A stretch of 5,929 nt of DNA from Candidatus Saccharibacteria bacterium UBA4215 (GCA_002381485.1 DFTJ01000014.1:1208-7136); one strand, 5' to 3'. Counted from the first letter of the stretch, positions 1-5,616 are shown. The notes: generated by a model not told the origin, from the letters alone. Translations and numbers: made by a program.

Positions 1-291
1 GCCGGTGTCGATACTCGTCCACAGGTGTTTGCGGCGCCAATCAACGAAGGTGTTGGCAATCCGATTACGTACTTTGGCTCAGCGCTACAATCGCTGACAC
101 CTGCCACATTAGGCACCTTAGCACTCTTTACCCTAGTAGGGGCAGTCGCGATTGCGGCACATCACTATCGCAATCGTTTGCCGGCTGCGTGGCGTAAGAG
201 CTGGCGCGTGCACCACGGAATGTATACCTTCGCAGGTATCGCAGGCCTGGCAGTCTTGATGATTCTGGCGACTGGCGGCGGGCAGATCTAG
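1..291 (+). CDS. C-terminal part of a membrane-anchored protein (5' end outside window)
   Basis: The frame is open from base 1 (first residues AGVDTRPQVF) to a TAG at 289-291, so this is the last 96 residues of a longer protein; the GTG at 25 is probably an internal valine codon. Two hydrophobic helices are visible, around residues 41-57 (LGTLALFTLVGAVAIAA) and 76-92 (MYTFAGIAGLAVLMILA). They are separated by a short loop rich in Arg, Lys and His (HHYRNRLPAAWRKSWRVHH). By the positive-inside rule the loop should be cytoplasmic, which puts the missing N-terminal part and the short glycine-rich tail (TGGGQI) outside the cell. A surface protein anchored by a C-terminal helical hairpin would fit. 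I do not recognise the family and assign no function. The gene ends only a few bases before the rplU promoter and probably belongs to a separate upstream unit. Confidence 0.75.
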   Translation, partial: AGVDTRPQVFAAPINEGVGNPITYFGSALQSLTPATLGTLALFTLVGAVAIAAHHYRNRLPAAWRKSWRVHHGMYTFAGIAGLAVLMILATGGGQI

Positions 292-293
292 TC

Positions 294-322
294 TTTACAG
301 ATCTGTCTATCTCTGTTAAAAT
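294..322 (+). promoter_or_regulatory. Promoter of rplU
   Basis: A -35 box TTTACA (294-299, 5 of 6 to consensus) is followed after exactly 17 bases by a -10 box TAAAAT (317-322, 5 of 6). The TG at 314-315 gives an extended -10 (TGnTAAAAT). Transcription would start near 329, leaving about 43 bases of leader before the rplU ATG. This is the only promoter in the window with a good -35 box, which suits a highly expressed ribosomal protein gene. Confidence 0.7.
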
Positions 323-360
323 TAAGAACTGAATTGTTAATAATTACTAATATTTATTCT

Positions 361-366
361 AAAGGA
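361..366 (+). promoter_or_regulatory. Ribosome binding site of rplU
   Basis: AAAGGA lies five bases before the ATG at 372 and fixes that start. It contrasts with the missing Shine-Dalgarno sequences at ydcF, lepB, the LCP gene and the last gene of the window. Confidence 0.65.
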
Positions 367-371
367 ATCAT

Positions 372-680
372 ATGACAAAAGCAGTCGTTAAGATCGGTGG
401 CAAACAATTTATCGTCACCGAAAAAGAGACCCTCCTGGTGGACCTCCTCCCGGAAGGAACAAAAGAGCTCACGCTTGACGCACTGTTGGTCATTGATGGT
501 GACAACGTTACCGTCGGTACGCCAACTGTGAAAGACGTGAAAGTAAAAGCTAAGGTTGTCGAAGACCTTATCAAGGGCGACAAGATCCGTGTGATCCGCT
601 ACAAAGCCAAGAAGCGCGTTCACAAGGTGAATGGTCACCGACAGAAGTATTCGAAGGTTGAGATTACGTCAATCAAGTAG
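372..680 (+). CDS. rplU: 50S ribosomal protein L21 (bL21)
   Basis: The product is a 102-residue protein of normal bL21 length. It binds 23S rRNA and helps assemble the large ribosomal subunit. Family landmarks are visible in order: the N-terminal KIGGKQFIV strand (usual form KxGGKQYxV) at residues 7-15, the central VGTP turn near 48-51, and a basic C-terminal tail (KIRVIRYKAKKRVHKVNGHRQKYSKVEI) with the typical GHRQ-Y-K-V-I signature that contacts rRNA. The ATG start is supported by AAAGGA five bases upstream and by a strong promoter. In most bacteria rplU is followed directly by rpmA (bL27); here a hairpin and an opposite-strand gene follow, so L21 is monocistronic. The last two codons and the TAG stop lie inside one arm of a long inverted repeat. 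Identification is firm. Confidence 0.97.
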   Translation: MTKAVVKIGGKQFIVTEKETLLVDLLPEGTKELTLDALLVIDGDNVTVGTPTVKDVKVKAKVVEDLIKGDKIRVIRYKAKKRVHKVNGHRQKYSKVEITSIK

Positions 681-811
681 CTCAGAGCGCTTGTTGTTCG
701 ACCACACTTTTAAATGAAACCTCCACTGGAGGTTTCATTTAGCGTTGGGCTGAAATACTCGCTTGCTCGCATTTCACACGGTCTCACTCCAAGCACTCTG
801 AGCTACTTGAT
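672..811. repeat. 22-base inverted repeat enclosing the rplU-ydcF intergenic region
   Basis: Bases 672-693 (starting ATCAAGTAGCTCAGAG, within the last rplU codons) are the reverse complement of 790-811 at 21 of 22 positions; the single mismatch is C688 against T in the reverse complement. The arms enclose 96 bases containing the terminator-like hairpin 711-741 and a weaker hairpin with 6-bp arms (TGAAAT 751-756, ATTTCA 771-776). Transcribed from either side, the region could fold into a three-way junction closed by the 22-bp stem. The arm carries rplU coding sequence including the stop codon, so the second arm looks like an inverted copy of the end of rplU. Confidence 0.8.
711..741 (+). terminator. 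Terminator-like hairpin after rplU
   Basis: TAAATGAAACCTCC (711-724) pairs perfectly with GGAGGTTTCATTTA (728-741) around the loop ACT: a 14-bp stem with a 3-base loop, 31 bases after the rplU stop. The 3' arm is T-rich (GGTTTCATTT), but there is no separate T-run after the stem on either strand, so it is not a textbook intrinsic terminator. Because it lies between convergent rplU and ydcF it may act in both directions, or protect 3' ends. Confidence 0.65.
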
Positions 812-818
812 ACGAACA

Positions 819-1511
819 CTACACCTTGGAGCCATCTGACACTGCAGTAAGTAGGTTATTTATATTCTCGTTGGGTATGATTTGCTTGGTATAACCGAGC
901 CTTACGAGTGCATCGTATGCATCGATTACTTCTGGGGGAAAATCTTGTCGTGAAACATTGCCAGATTCACTAAATATCATTAGTCTTTGCTGGTCACCGA
1001 CGATCATGTGTATGAGGAGCTCTGAAGATATGGCTTGGTTGGGGTATTCATCAAATTCTAGTTCAGGGGAAGTAACCTGTACTGGCATATTTGGCCATAC
1101 GCTCTTGAATGTTTCAATTGCTCGGCGCTCCATATATGGCTTCGTAACAATAATAAAGCCGGCTGGGCTCACCCCTTTCTCTGTAAGCGCTTTCTTCGTA
1201 AAGCGTATATTATCGAAGGTATTGGTTGAGGCATCCTCGATGACTATTTTTTCTTTAGGAACACCAAGTTTTATTGCCTCATTGGCAAAAATGTACGCTT
1301 CTGGCTGGGAGAACTTTTCTTTCGTGAGCCTTCCGAATCCACCCGTTACGACAAGAATATCTCCAAAGCCTTGATTAAACAGGTCTGCTGCCTTTTGTGC
1401 TGTTCTGACGTCACTATTCCCCAGTGCAATGATGCAGTCACTTTTCTTGATTGGTTGATGGAGCTTGTGATAGTTCCATAAGGTCTGTGCGTATTTTGCT
1501 GCTTTATTCAT
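819..1511 (-). CDS. YdcF-like DUF218 family protein
   Basis: From ATG at 1511-1509 this is a 230-residue protein of the DUF218 (YdcF/SanA/ElyC) family. Visible motifs are the first strand with CIIALGNSDVRTAQKAADLF (residues 26-45), the glycine-rich turn VVTGGFGR (54-61), an acidic PEA near 70-72, GVPKEKIVIED (83-93), and the hallmark STNTFDN (95-101), followed by a strand ending IVTKPYMERRA. No signal peptide or membrane helix is present, so it should be cytoplasmic, as for E. coli YdcF, which binds S-adenosylmethionine; other members act in envelope metabolism. The substrate cannot be told here. The longest frame starts three codons earlier (1520), but that ATG overlaps the -10 box TATAAT (1519-1524), so Met4 is the better, leaderless start. 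The stop is TAG. Base composition is AT-richer than its neighbours: four 60-base stretches counted by hand average about 42% GC, against 56% in two stretches of parB. This may hint at separate acquisition. Confidence 0.88.
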   Translation of the reverse strand: MNKAAKYAQTLWNYHKLHQPIKKSDCIIALGNSDVRTAQKAADLFNQGFGDILVVTGGFGRLTKEKFSQPEAYIFANEAIKLGVPKEKIVIEDASTNTFDNIRFTKKALTEKGVSPAGFIIVTKPYMERRAIETFKSVWPNMPVQVTSPELEFDEYPNQAISSELLIHMIVGDQQRLMIFSESGNVSRQDFPPEVIDAYDALVRLGYTKQIIPNENINNLLTAVSDGSKV

Positions 1512-1518
1512 TGATCCC

Positions 1519-1527
1519 ATTATATCA
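1519..1527 (-). promoter_or_regulatory. Extended -10 promoter of ydcF-like gene
   Basis: Read on the (-) strand, TGATATAAT is a perfect extended -10 (TG, one base, TATAAT at 1524-1519). Seven bases (GGGATCA) separate it from the ATG at 1511, so the predicted transcription start falls on or next to the start codon. No convincing -35 box lies at the right distance, as is usual for extended -10 promoters. Confidence 0.65.
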
Positions 1528-1540
1528 AGAAGTTCGTTTC

Positions 1541-1552
1541 AGCAAATTTGCT
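1541..1552. repeat. 12-base perfect palindrome between divergent promoters
   Basis: AGCAAATTTGCT is self-complementary over all 12 bases. It sits in the 111-base gap between ydcF and parA, about 14 bases upstream of the ydcF extended -10 and about 34 bases upstream of the parA -10. That position would suit an operator for a dimeric regulator. No regulator is identified and a chance palindrome is possible. Confidence 0.4.
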
Positions 1553-1556
1553 TGCG

Positions 1557-1583
1557 ATGAGCAGGAAGATTGCTTATGCTCAT
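1557..1583. repeat. Inverted repeat just upstream of the parA -10 box
   Basis: ATGAGCA (1557-1563) and TGCTCAT (1577-1583) are perfect 7-base inverted arms separated by 13 bases, ending two bases before the TACAAT -10 box of parA. This covers the -35 region, where a repressor or activator of parAB could bind; ParA proteins of some plasmids autoregulate in this way. The link to this gene is inference. Confidence 0.4.
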
Positions 1584-1591
1584 GGTACAAT
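1583..1591 (+). promoter_or_regulatory. Extended -10 promoter of parAB
   Basis: TGGTACAAT contains an extended -10 (TG, one base, TACAAT at 1586-1591, 5 of 6 to consensus). Transcription would start near 1598, giving a leader of about 25 bases. The leader holds AGGGA at 1606-1610 (12 bases from the GTG) and AGAAGA directly before it. No good -35 box is visible 16-18 bases upstream. Confidence 0.55.
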
Positions 1592-1622
1592 AGACCCTAA
1601 AGAATAGGGAAGAAATAGAAGA

Positions 1623-2396
1623 GTGGCGACAGTAATAGCAGTAACGAATCAAAAGGGGGGCGTTGGTAAGACAACGACCGCTATTAATTTGGCCTACTTT
1701 TTGGCAAAGGCTGGCAAAAAGACGTTATTAATTGATTTTGACCCGCAAGGCAATGCCAGTAGTGGGTTGGGGATTGATAAATCAGACCTCGCCGTCACGA
1801 TGATCGAAGTGGTTCTTGGTTCGGCGCCTCTTTCGGCGGCAGTCTTGAAAACAGAATGCAAAAACCTCTGGGTTGCACCAACGACGTCAGTGCTTGCAAA
1901 CACCGAAGTTGAGTTGGCTCAGGCAGACAAGCGTTTTTCGCGGCTCAAGCACGCTATCGAAAGTACTGGCGATGAATATGACTTTGTTATTATCGATAGC
2001 CCACCGAGCCTTAGCTTATTGACTGTTAACGGCCTGATCGCCGCCAAATACGTCCTGTTGCCAGTTCAGGCCGAGTTCTACGCTCTGGAGGGCCTAGGAC
2101 AGCTCTTAGAGACGATGAAGCTAGTCCGCAAGGGGATGAATCCGGATCTAGAACTTCTGGGCGTGCTGCCGACTATGCTCGACCACCGCACAACGCTGAG
2201 CACCCAGGTGCACGATGAAATCAAACGACACTTCCCAGGCAAGGTGTTCACTGCAACGATTCCGCGAAATATTCGTTTAGCCGAAGCGCCAAGTCACGGT
2301 GTTCCTATTGGTGTGTACGATAAGTTCTCAAAGGGCTCACGAGCCTATAAGGCACTTGCGAAAGAGGTAATGGAGCGAGTGGGAGTAGCGCAGTGA
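1623..2396 (+). CDS. parA: Chromosome partitioning ATPase ParA (Soj)
   Basis: The product is a 257-residue ParA/MinD-type P-loop ATPase. It binds DNA non-specifically when loaded with ATP and pulls ParB-bound origins apart during segregation. Visible are the deviant Walker A KGGVGKTT (residues 11-18, signature Lys11), the A' motif LLIDFDPQGNASSGLG (35-50), Walker B FVIIDSPPSL (121-130), the GLIAAKYVLLPVQAEFYALEG segment after it, and the C-terminal IRLAEAPSHGVPIGVYD typical of chromosomal Soj proteins. Length matches small ParA proteins (about 250-260 aa) without the N-terminal HTH of plasmid P1-type ParA. The start is GTG; no in-frame ATG precedes the conserved ATVIAVTNQKGG. The TGA stop overlaps the parB start by four bases (GTGA), so the two genes form a translationally coupled operon. 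Confidence 0.96.
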   Translation: MATVIAVTNQKGGVGKTTTAINLAYFLAKAGKKTLLIDFDPQGNASSGLGIDKSDLAVTMIEVVLGSAPLSAAVLKTECKNLWVAPTTSVLANTEVELAQADKRFSRLKHAIESTGDEYDFVIIDSPPSLSLLTVNGLIAAKYVLLPVQAEFYALEGLGQLLETMKLVRKGMNPDLELLGVLPTMLDHRTTLSTQVHDEIKRHFPGKVFTATIPRNIRLAEAPSHGVPIGVYDKFSKGSRAYKALAKEVMERVGVAQ

Positions 2397-3268
2397 GTGG
2401 GAAAAAGGGTCTCGGTCGCGGCTTTGATTCGCTGATTCCAGACGGTCTTTTTGACGACAGTTTTGATCCAACAGCCAAGCAAGATGAGCGGGTAAGCCAG
2501 CAGGCAGAACTTCTTCTAAAGGATGTTCACCCTGATCCAGCTCAGCCGCGCAGTTATTTTGACGAGGATGCATTGGCCGAGCTCACTGAGTCGGTTCGTG
2601 AGCACGGTGTTATCCAGCCAATTATTGTTATTCGAAAGGGAGACGGCTACCAGATTGTTGCCGGTGAACGCCGTTTTCGGGCTGCGACGGCCGCTGGCTT
2701 GCAAAAAATCCCAGCCATTATTCGTACGTTGACTGATCAGAATAAACTCGAACTATCTTTGATTGAGAATTTGCAGCGTCGCGATCTGAATGTGATTGAA
2801 ACGGCCACTGCCTATGCAAAATTACGCGAGCAGTTCAACCTGAGCAATGAGGAAATTGGCCAGCGAGTGCACAAATCACCGAGCGCCGTGAACAACACGA
2901 TGCGTCTTCTGAAGCTTCCCAAAGAGGTGCGAGCACTGGTCGCTGAAGGAAAGCTTACCGAAGGGCAGGTGCGACCGTTGATTGCTTGGGATGAGGCTTT
3001 TATTCTCGAGATTATCCCCCGAATTATTGCCGAAGAGTGGAGTGCGCGTAAAGTCGAGCAATACACCGTCAACGCCAAGAAAGATCGCCCAGTGGCGAAT
3101 GCACGGCCTATCAATCCGGCATATGAAGCTCACGTCCAGAGCATTCGACAACGCTTGAACACCGATGTTGCGATTCGTATGAATGCCAAGGGTGCCGGTA
3201 AGATTTTGATTAACTTCAAAAACGAAGCTGAACTCCAGCGACTACAAGATTTATTATCTGAGAACTAG
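2393..3268 (+). CDS. parB: Chromosome partitioning protein ParB (Spo0J), CTPase and parS-binding protein
   Basis: This 291-residue protein has the full ParB architecture. The N-terminal KKGLGRGFDSLIP (residues 4-16) is the short basic peptide that in this family stimulates ParA ATPase. An acidic linker follows. The CTP-binding N-domain covers about 39-130, with HPDPAQPRSYFDE, GVIQPIIV, GERRFRA (91-97) and ENLQRRDLN (125-133). The helix-turn-helix lies near 151-176 (LSNEEIGQRVHKSPSAVNNT). A C-terminal dimerisation region follows, ending AELQRLQDLLSEN. It clamps around DNA at parS and recruits ParA and often SMC. The GTG start overlaps the parA stop, and GGGAG at 2381-2385 provides a binding site seven bases upstream. 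Its TAG stop shares the CTAG at 3265-3268 with the opposing lepB. No good parS site is in the window. Confidence 0.96.
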   Translation: MSGKKGLGRGFDSLIPDGLFDDSFDPTAKQDERVSQQAELLLKDVHPDPAQPRSYFDEDALAELTESVREHGVIQPIIVIRKGDGYQIVAGERRFRAATAAGLQKIPAIIRTLTDQNKLELSLIENLQRRDLNVIETATAYAKLREQFNLSNEEIGQRVHKSPSAVNNTMRLLKLPKEVRALVAEGKLTEGQVRPLIAWDEAFILEIIPRIIAEEWSARKVEQYTVNAKKDRPVANARPINPAYEAHVQSIRQRLNTDVAIRMNAKGAGKILINFKNEAELQRLQDLLSEN

Positions 3269-3864
3269 AAGCCGCGTACTTCAGTAAAAGGGAAGAGTCT
3301 GGCGCTAACGGGGCCAATCACATCGTAGAGTGCCACCGTTCCGAGCCCACTGCGTGAATCGTAGGAGTTGTTGCCGACACGGTTGTCGCCGACGACAAAT
3401 AGTTCACCTTCGGGAACAACGACGTCGACCGCTCCAACAGCTGGGCTGGCTGGTTCGTCCGAATGAGTTGTGTCAGGGTTGAAGCCGTTAGGGTTTTTGC
3501 CGTTGTAGACAGTAAACGTGCCGTTTTCAAGCACGACCCGTTCGCCAGGTAGCCCAATGACGCGCTTGACGATATATTCGTCGGCGACGCCTTGCTGAAA
3601 TTTGGGGTTATCGAAGACGATTACCTGTCCATGTTCTGGGATGTAGGGCTGGTTAGTTAACTGGGCCCATGTGACAGGCAGGCGATTGACGATTAAGCGA
3701 TCGCCAGTTGTCATCGTGGGCTGCATACTTGGCCCGATAACGTTGTAACTTCTAAAAACGAAGGTGTTAATCAGTGTTGTGCCAATCACAACACATACAA
3801 TAAAGATGATGATATTCAGGACATCTTTGAGGAACGGGTGTCGGGTAAAGTAGGAAGCTTCCAT
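3265..3864 (-). CDS. lepB: Signal peptidase I
   Basis: This 199-residue membrane protease removes signal peptides from proteins exported through Sec. It has one N-terminal membrane helix (residues 15-37, LNIIIFIVCVVIGTTLINTF), and the catalytic domain lies outside the membrane. The catalytic serine is Ser46 in GPSMQPTM (box B) and the general-base lysine is Lys100 in YIVKRVIGLPGE (box D). Box E is GDNR-NNSYDSRSGLG (159-175). All the boxes of the S26 family are intact, so the enzyme should be active. Size matches the single-helix type of Gram-positive bacteria. The ATG at 3864-3862 has no Shine-Dalgarno sequence but lies 13 bases after a TATAAT box, implying a very short leader. It converges on parB, sharing CTAG at the stops, and is divergent from the LCP gene. 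Confidence 0.96.
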   Translation of the reverse strand: MEASYFTRHPFLKDVLNIIIFIVCVVIGTTLINTFVFRSYNVIGPSMQPTMTTGDRLIVNRLPVTWAQLTNQPYIPEHGQVIVFDNPKFQQGVADEYIVKRVIGLPGERVVLENGTFTVYNGKNPNGFNPDTTHSDEPASPAVGAVDVVVPEGELFVVGDNRVGNNSYDSRSGLGTVALYDVIGPVSARLFPFTEVRGF

Positions 3865-3877
3865 ATAACTGCTATTT

Positions 3878-3883
3878 ATTATA
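3878..3883 (-). promoter_or_regulatory. -10 box of lepB
   Basis: The (-) strand reads TATAAT (3883-3878) within GCTATAATA, 13 bases before the lepB ATG. The predicted transcription start near 3871 leaves a leader of only about 6-7 bases with no ribosome binding site. No clear -35 box and no extended TG are visible. Confidence 0.6.
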
Positions 3884-3919
3884 GCCCACTTTGGTGAATA
3901 AATACCGCTTATGTCGGAC

Positions 3920-3948
3920 TTCTTAAAATCTGGTTCATTCGCTATAAT
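3920..3948 (+). promoter_or_regulatory. Promoter of the LCP gene
   Basis: TATAAT at 3943-3948, within GCTATAATA, lies 13 bases before the ATG at 3962. A weak -35 candidate TTCTTA (3920-3925) is 17 bases upstream of it. The predicted start near 3955 leaves a leader of about 6-7 bases without a Shine-Dalgarno sequence. It lies inside the first 17 codons of the longest frame, which argues against a start at 3911. Confidence 0.6.
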
Positions 3949-3961
3949 AGATCAAGTATTT

Positions 3962-5602
3962 ATGAAACGTAATCGATCTTCAATTGACGGCTTTATTCCC
4001 AGACGACCAGGTGCTGAGTTAGGTGACCTTCACGAATCTGAGGAGGCTGCACCGATAGACCGATCGCTGCACACGGGCGATGACGTGGTGCGCGAAACAG
4101 TAGGGGTGGCTCGGGCAGATAAAGAGCTTGGCCGCTCTGATATTGATGAGTCGCTACGTGATATTGATGAAATCTCTGCATCTGAAAGGCCGACACGCAA
4201 AGAGCGCAGGCTGCAAAAGCGCCAGAAGCGCTTAATGCGCAAGAATCGGCAGCAGCGACCAAAGAGTCTGGTACGCCGAATAGTTAAATGGTTCTTTATT
4301 CTGCTGCTGGTTGCGGCCCTTGCTGCCGGCGGATACCTCGCGTACCGCGTGTTCATTGCTGGCAATAATGTATTTCAGGGTAATATCTTCGACATTGTTC
4401 AAAATCAGCCACTCAAAGAAGATGAGAACGGGCGCAGCAACTTCTTGATCTTTGGAACAGCCGAGGATAGCGAGGGGGGAACTCACGAGGGAGGTAACCT
4501 TACCGACTCAATTATGGTCGCCAGCGTGAACCAGACGACAAAGGACGCATACTTAATCAGTATTCCCCGAGACCTCTGGGTCGACTATAACCGCACCGAT
4601 TGTTTAGTTGGCTATCGGGGTAAGATTAATGCTGTCTACTTCTGCGGCTCGAATGATGGGCAAGACGAGCAGGCTGGTGCCGAAGCACTCCGAGCAAAAG
4701 CTGGTGAGATCCTAGGCCTAGATGTTCAGTATTATGTTCACCTTAACTTTACTGCCGTGATTGAAGCGGTTGATGCCGTGGGTGGAGTCGAAGTAACCAT
4801 CGAAACGGATGACCCGCGAGGTATTCTGGATCGTAACTTCGACTGGAAGTGTAACTATACGTGCTACTACGTAAATTATGAACAGGGTGAAGTTGTGCAG
4901 TTGGACGGCGAACATGCCTTGGCCCTGGCACGTGCGCGTAATGCTGCGGGTGGCTATGGACTTGCGGGGGGAAACTTTGCACGCGAGCAGAACCAGCAAA
5001 AGGTCTTGCGAGCGCTTGTTGAAAAGGCTTCAAGTGCGGGAACGCTCAGCAACCTAGGCGCGGTGACGGGCTTAATTGACGCTCTTGGTAATAACCTACG
5101 TACAAACATCGAAACAAAAGAAATACGAACGTTAATGGGACTTGGCATGGATATCGCTCCAAAGAGTATTCTGTCGCTGAGCCTTGTGAACGAAGACGAA
5201 CCGCTTGTAACGACAGGTAACATTTCTGGTCAAAGTATTGTGCAGCCGCTTGCTGGGCTGTACGTCTATACAGATATACAGCGCTACGTGGATCGCAACC
5301 TCAACGCGAGCCCGGTTGTCCGAGAAGACCCACAATTGAGCGTCTATAACGGTGGAAGGGCCGCAGGTATGGCACAGACTGAGGCTGATCGCCTCGCTGA
5401 TGAAGGCTTTACTGTTCTTTCGGTTGATAATGCCCCCGAAGGAACTTATGCTCCGGTGGAGATATACGCTTTGACGGAAGAGAAACCGGCAAGTGCGGCG
5501 GCACTTGAGCGACTGTACGGCGTAGAGGTGCGCACAACACCGCCACCGGCTAGTGTTGTTGGGGCAACTGACTTCTTGATTATCCTTGGCCCGCAACTGT
5601 AG
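3962..5602 (+). CDS. LytR-CpsA-Psr (LCP) family protein with LytR_C domain
   Basis: LCP enzymes transfer undecaprenyl-linked polymers to peptidoglycan at the outer membrane face. From ATG 3962 the protein has 546 residues. Residues 1-76 are a polar cytoplasmic part (starting MKRNRSSIDGFIPRR), followed by a very basic stretch (77-109), one membrane helix (about 110-132), and the LCP domain (about 157-355). Within the LCP domain are TDSIMV (Asp182), SIPRDLW (Arg203), KINAVY, VGGVEV, LDGEHALALARARN (Arg324, Arg326) and NFAREQNQQKVL (Arg341). The LytR_C domain covers about 457-546, from LSVYNGG to a final FLIILGPQL. Four cysteines (214, 228, 297, 301) lie in the extracytoplasmic LCP domain and may form disulfides. 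The longest frame starts at 3911, adding 17 residues, but a TATAAT box at 3943-3948 makes Met18 the better start. The older label 'transcriptional attenuator LytR' should not be read as DNA binding. The stop is TAG. Confidence 0.93.
   Translation: MKRNRSSIDGFIPRRPGAELGDLHESEEAAPIDRSLHTGDDVVRETVGVARADKELGRSDIDESLRDIDEISASERPTRKERRLQKRQKRLMRKNRQQRPKSLVRRIVKWFFILLLVAALAAGGYLAYRVFIAGNNVFQGNIFDIVQNQPLKEDENGRSNFLIFGTAEDSEGGTHEGGNLTDSIMVASVNQTTKDAYLISIPRDLWVDYNRTDCLVGYRGKINAVYFCGSNDGQDEQAGAEALRAKAGEILGLDVQYYVHLNFTAVIEAVDAVGGVEVTIETDDPRGILDRNFDWKCNYTCYYVNYEQGEVVQLDGEHALALARARNAAGGYGLAGGNFAREQNQQKVLRALVEKASSAGTLSNLGAVTGLIDALGNNLRTNIETKEIRTLMGLGMDIAPKSILSLSLVNEDEPLVTTGNISGQSIVQPLAGLYVYTDIQRYVDRNLNASPVVREDPQLSVYNGGRAAGMAQTEADRLADEGFTVLSVDNAPEGTYAPVEIYALTEEKPASAAALERLYGVEVRTTPPPASVVGATDFLIILGPQL
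4139..4170 (+). repeat. 11-base direct repeat within the LCP gene
   Basis: GATATTGATGA occurs at 4139-4149 and again at 4160-4170, a 21-base period. It encodes DIDE twice, seven residues apart (DIDESLRDIDE), in the acidic cytoplasmic part of the protein. It is probably a small in-frame duplication and keeps a heptad spacing. Confidence 0.6.
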
Positions 5603-5616
5603 GTTGCACGATTTTG

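Noticed and set aside
281..307. Hairpin GGCAGATC / GATCTGTC at the end of the first gene as a terminator.
   Set aside because: The stem is 8 bp including a G-T pair with an 11-base loop and no T-run follows; it also overlaps the -35 box of the rplU promoter.
354..638. Open frames on the (-) strand opposite rplU.
   Set aside because: They are shadows of the ribosomal protein gene; no promoter or binding site supports them.
681..818. Small RNA or tRNA gene in the rplU-ydcF gap.
   Set aside because: No cloverleaf, T-loop or CCA end is visible. The hairpins are better described as terminator and inverted-repeat structure, with no promoter of their own.
942..957. Possible parS site: the right half GTGAAACA of the consensus is present within ydcF.
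   Set aside because: Only 11 of 16 positions match the consensus TGTTTCACGTGAAACA and the left half is poor. No other site in the window is better, so I do not call parS.
958..1374. 138-codon open frame on the (+) strand opposite ydcF.
   Set aside because: It lies wholly within the well-supported ydcF gene, has no binding site and no recognisable protein features.
5132..5596. 154-codon open frame on the (-) strand opposite the LCP gene.
   Set aside because: It lies antisense to the conserved LytR_C domain, and its cysteine- and arginine-rich composition looks like a shadow translation.
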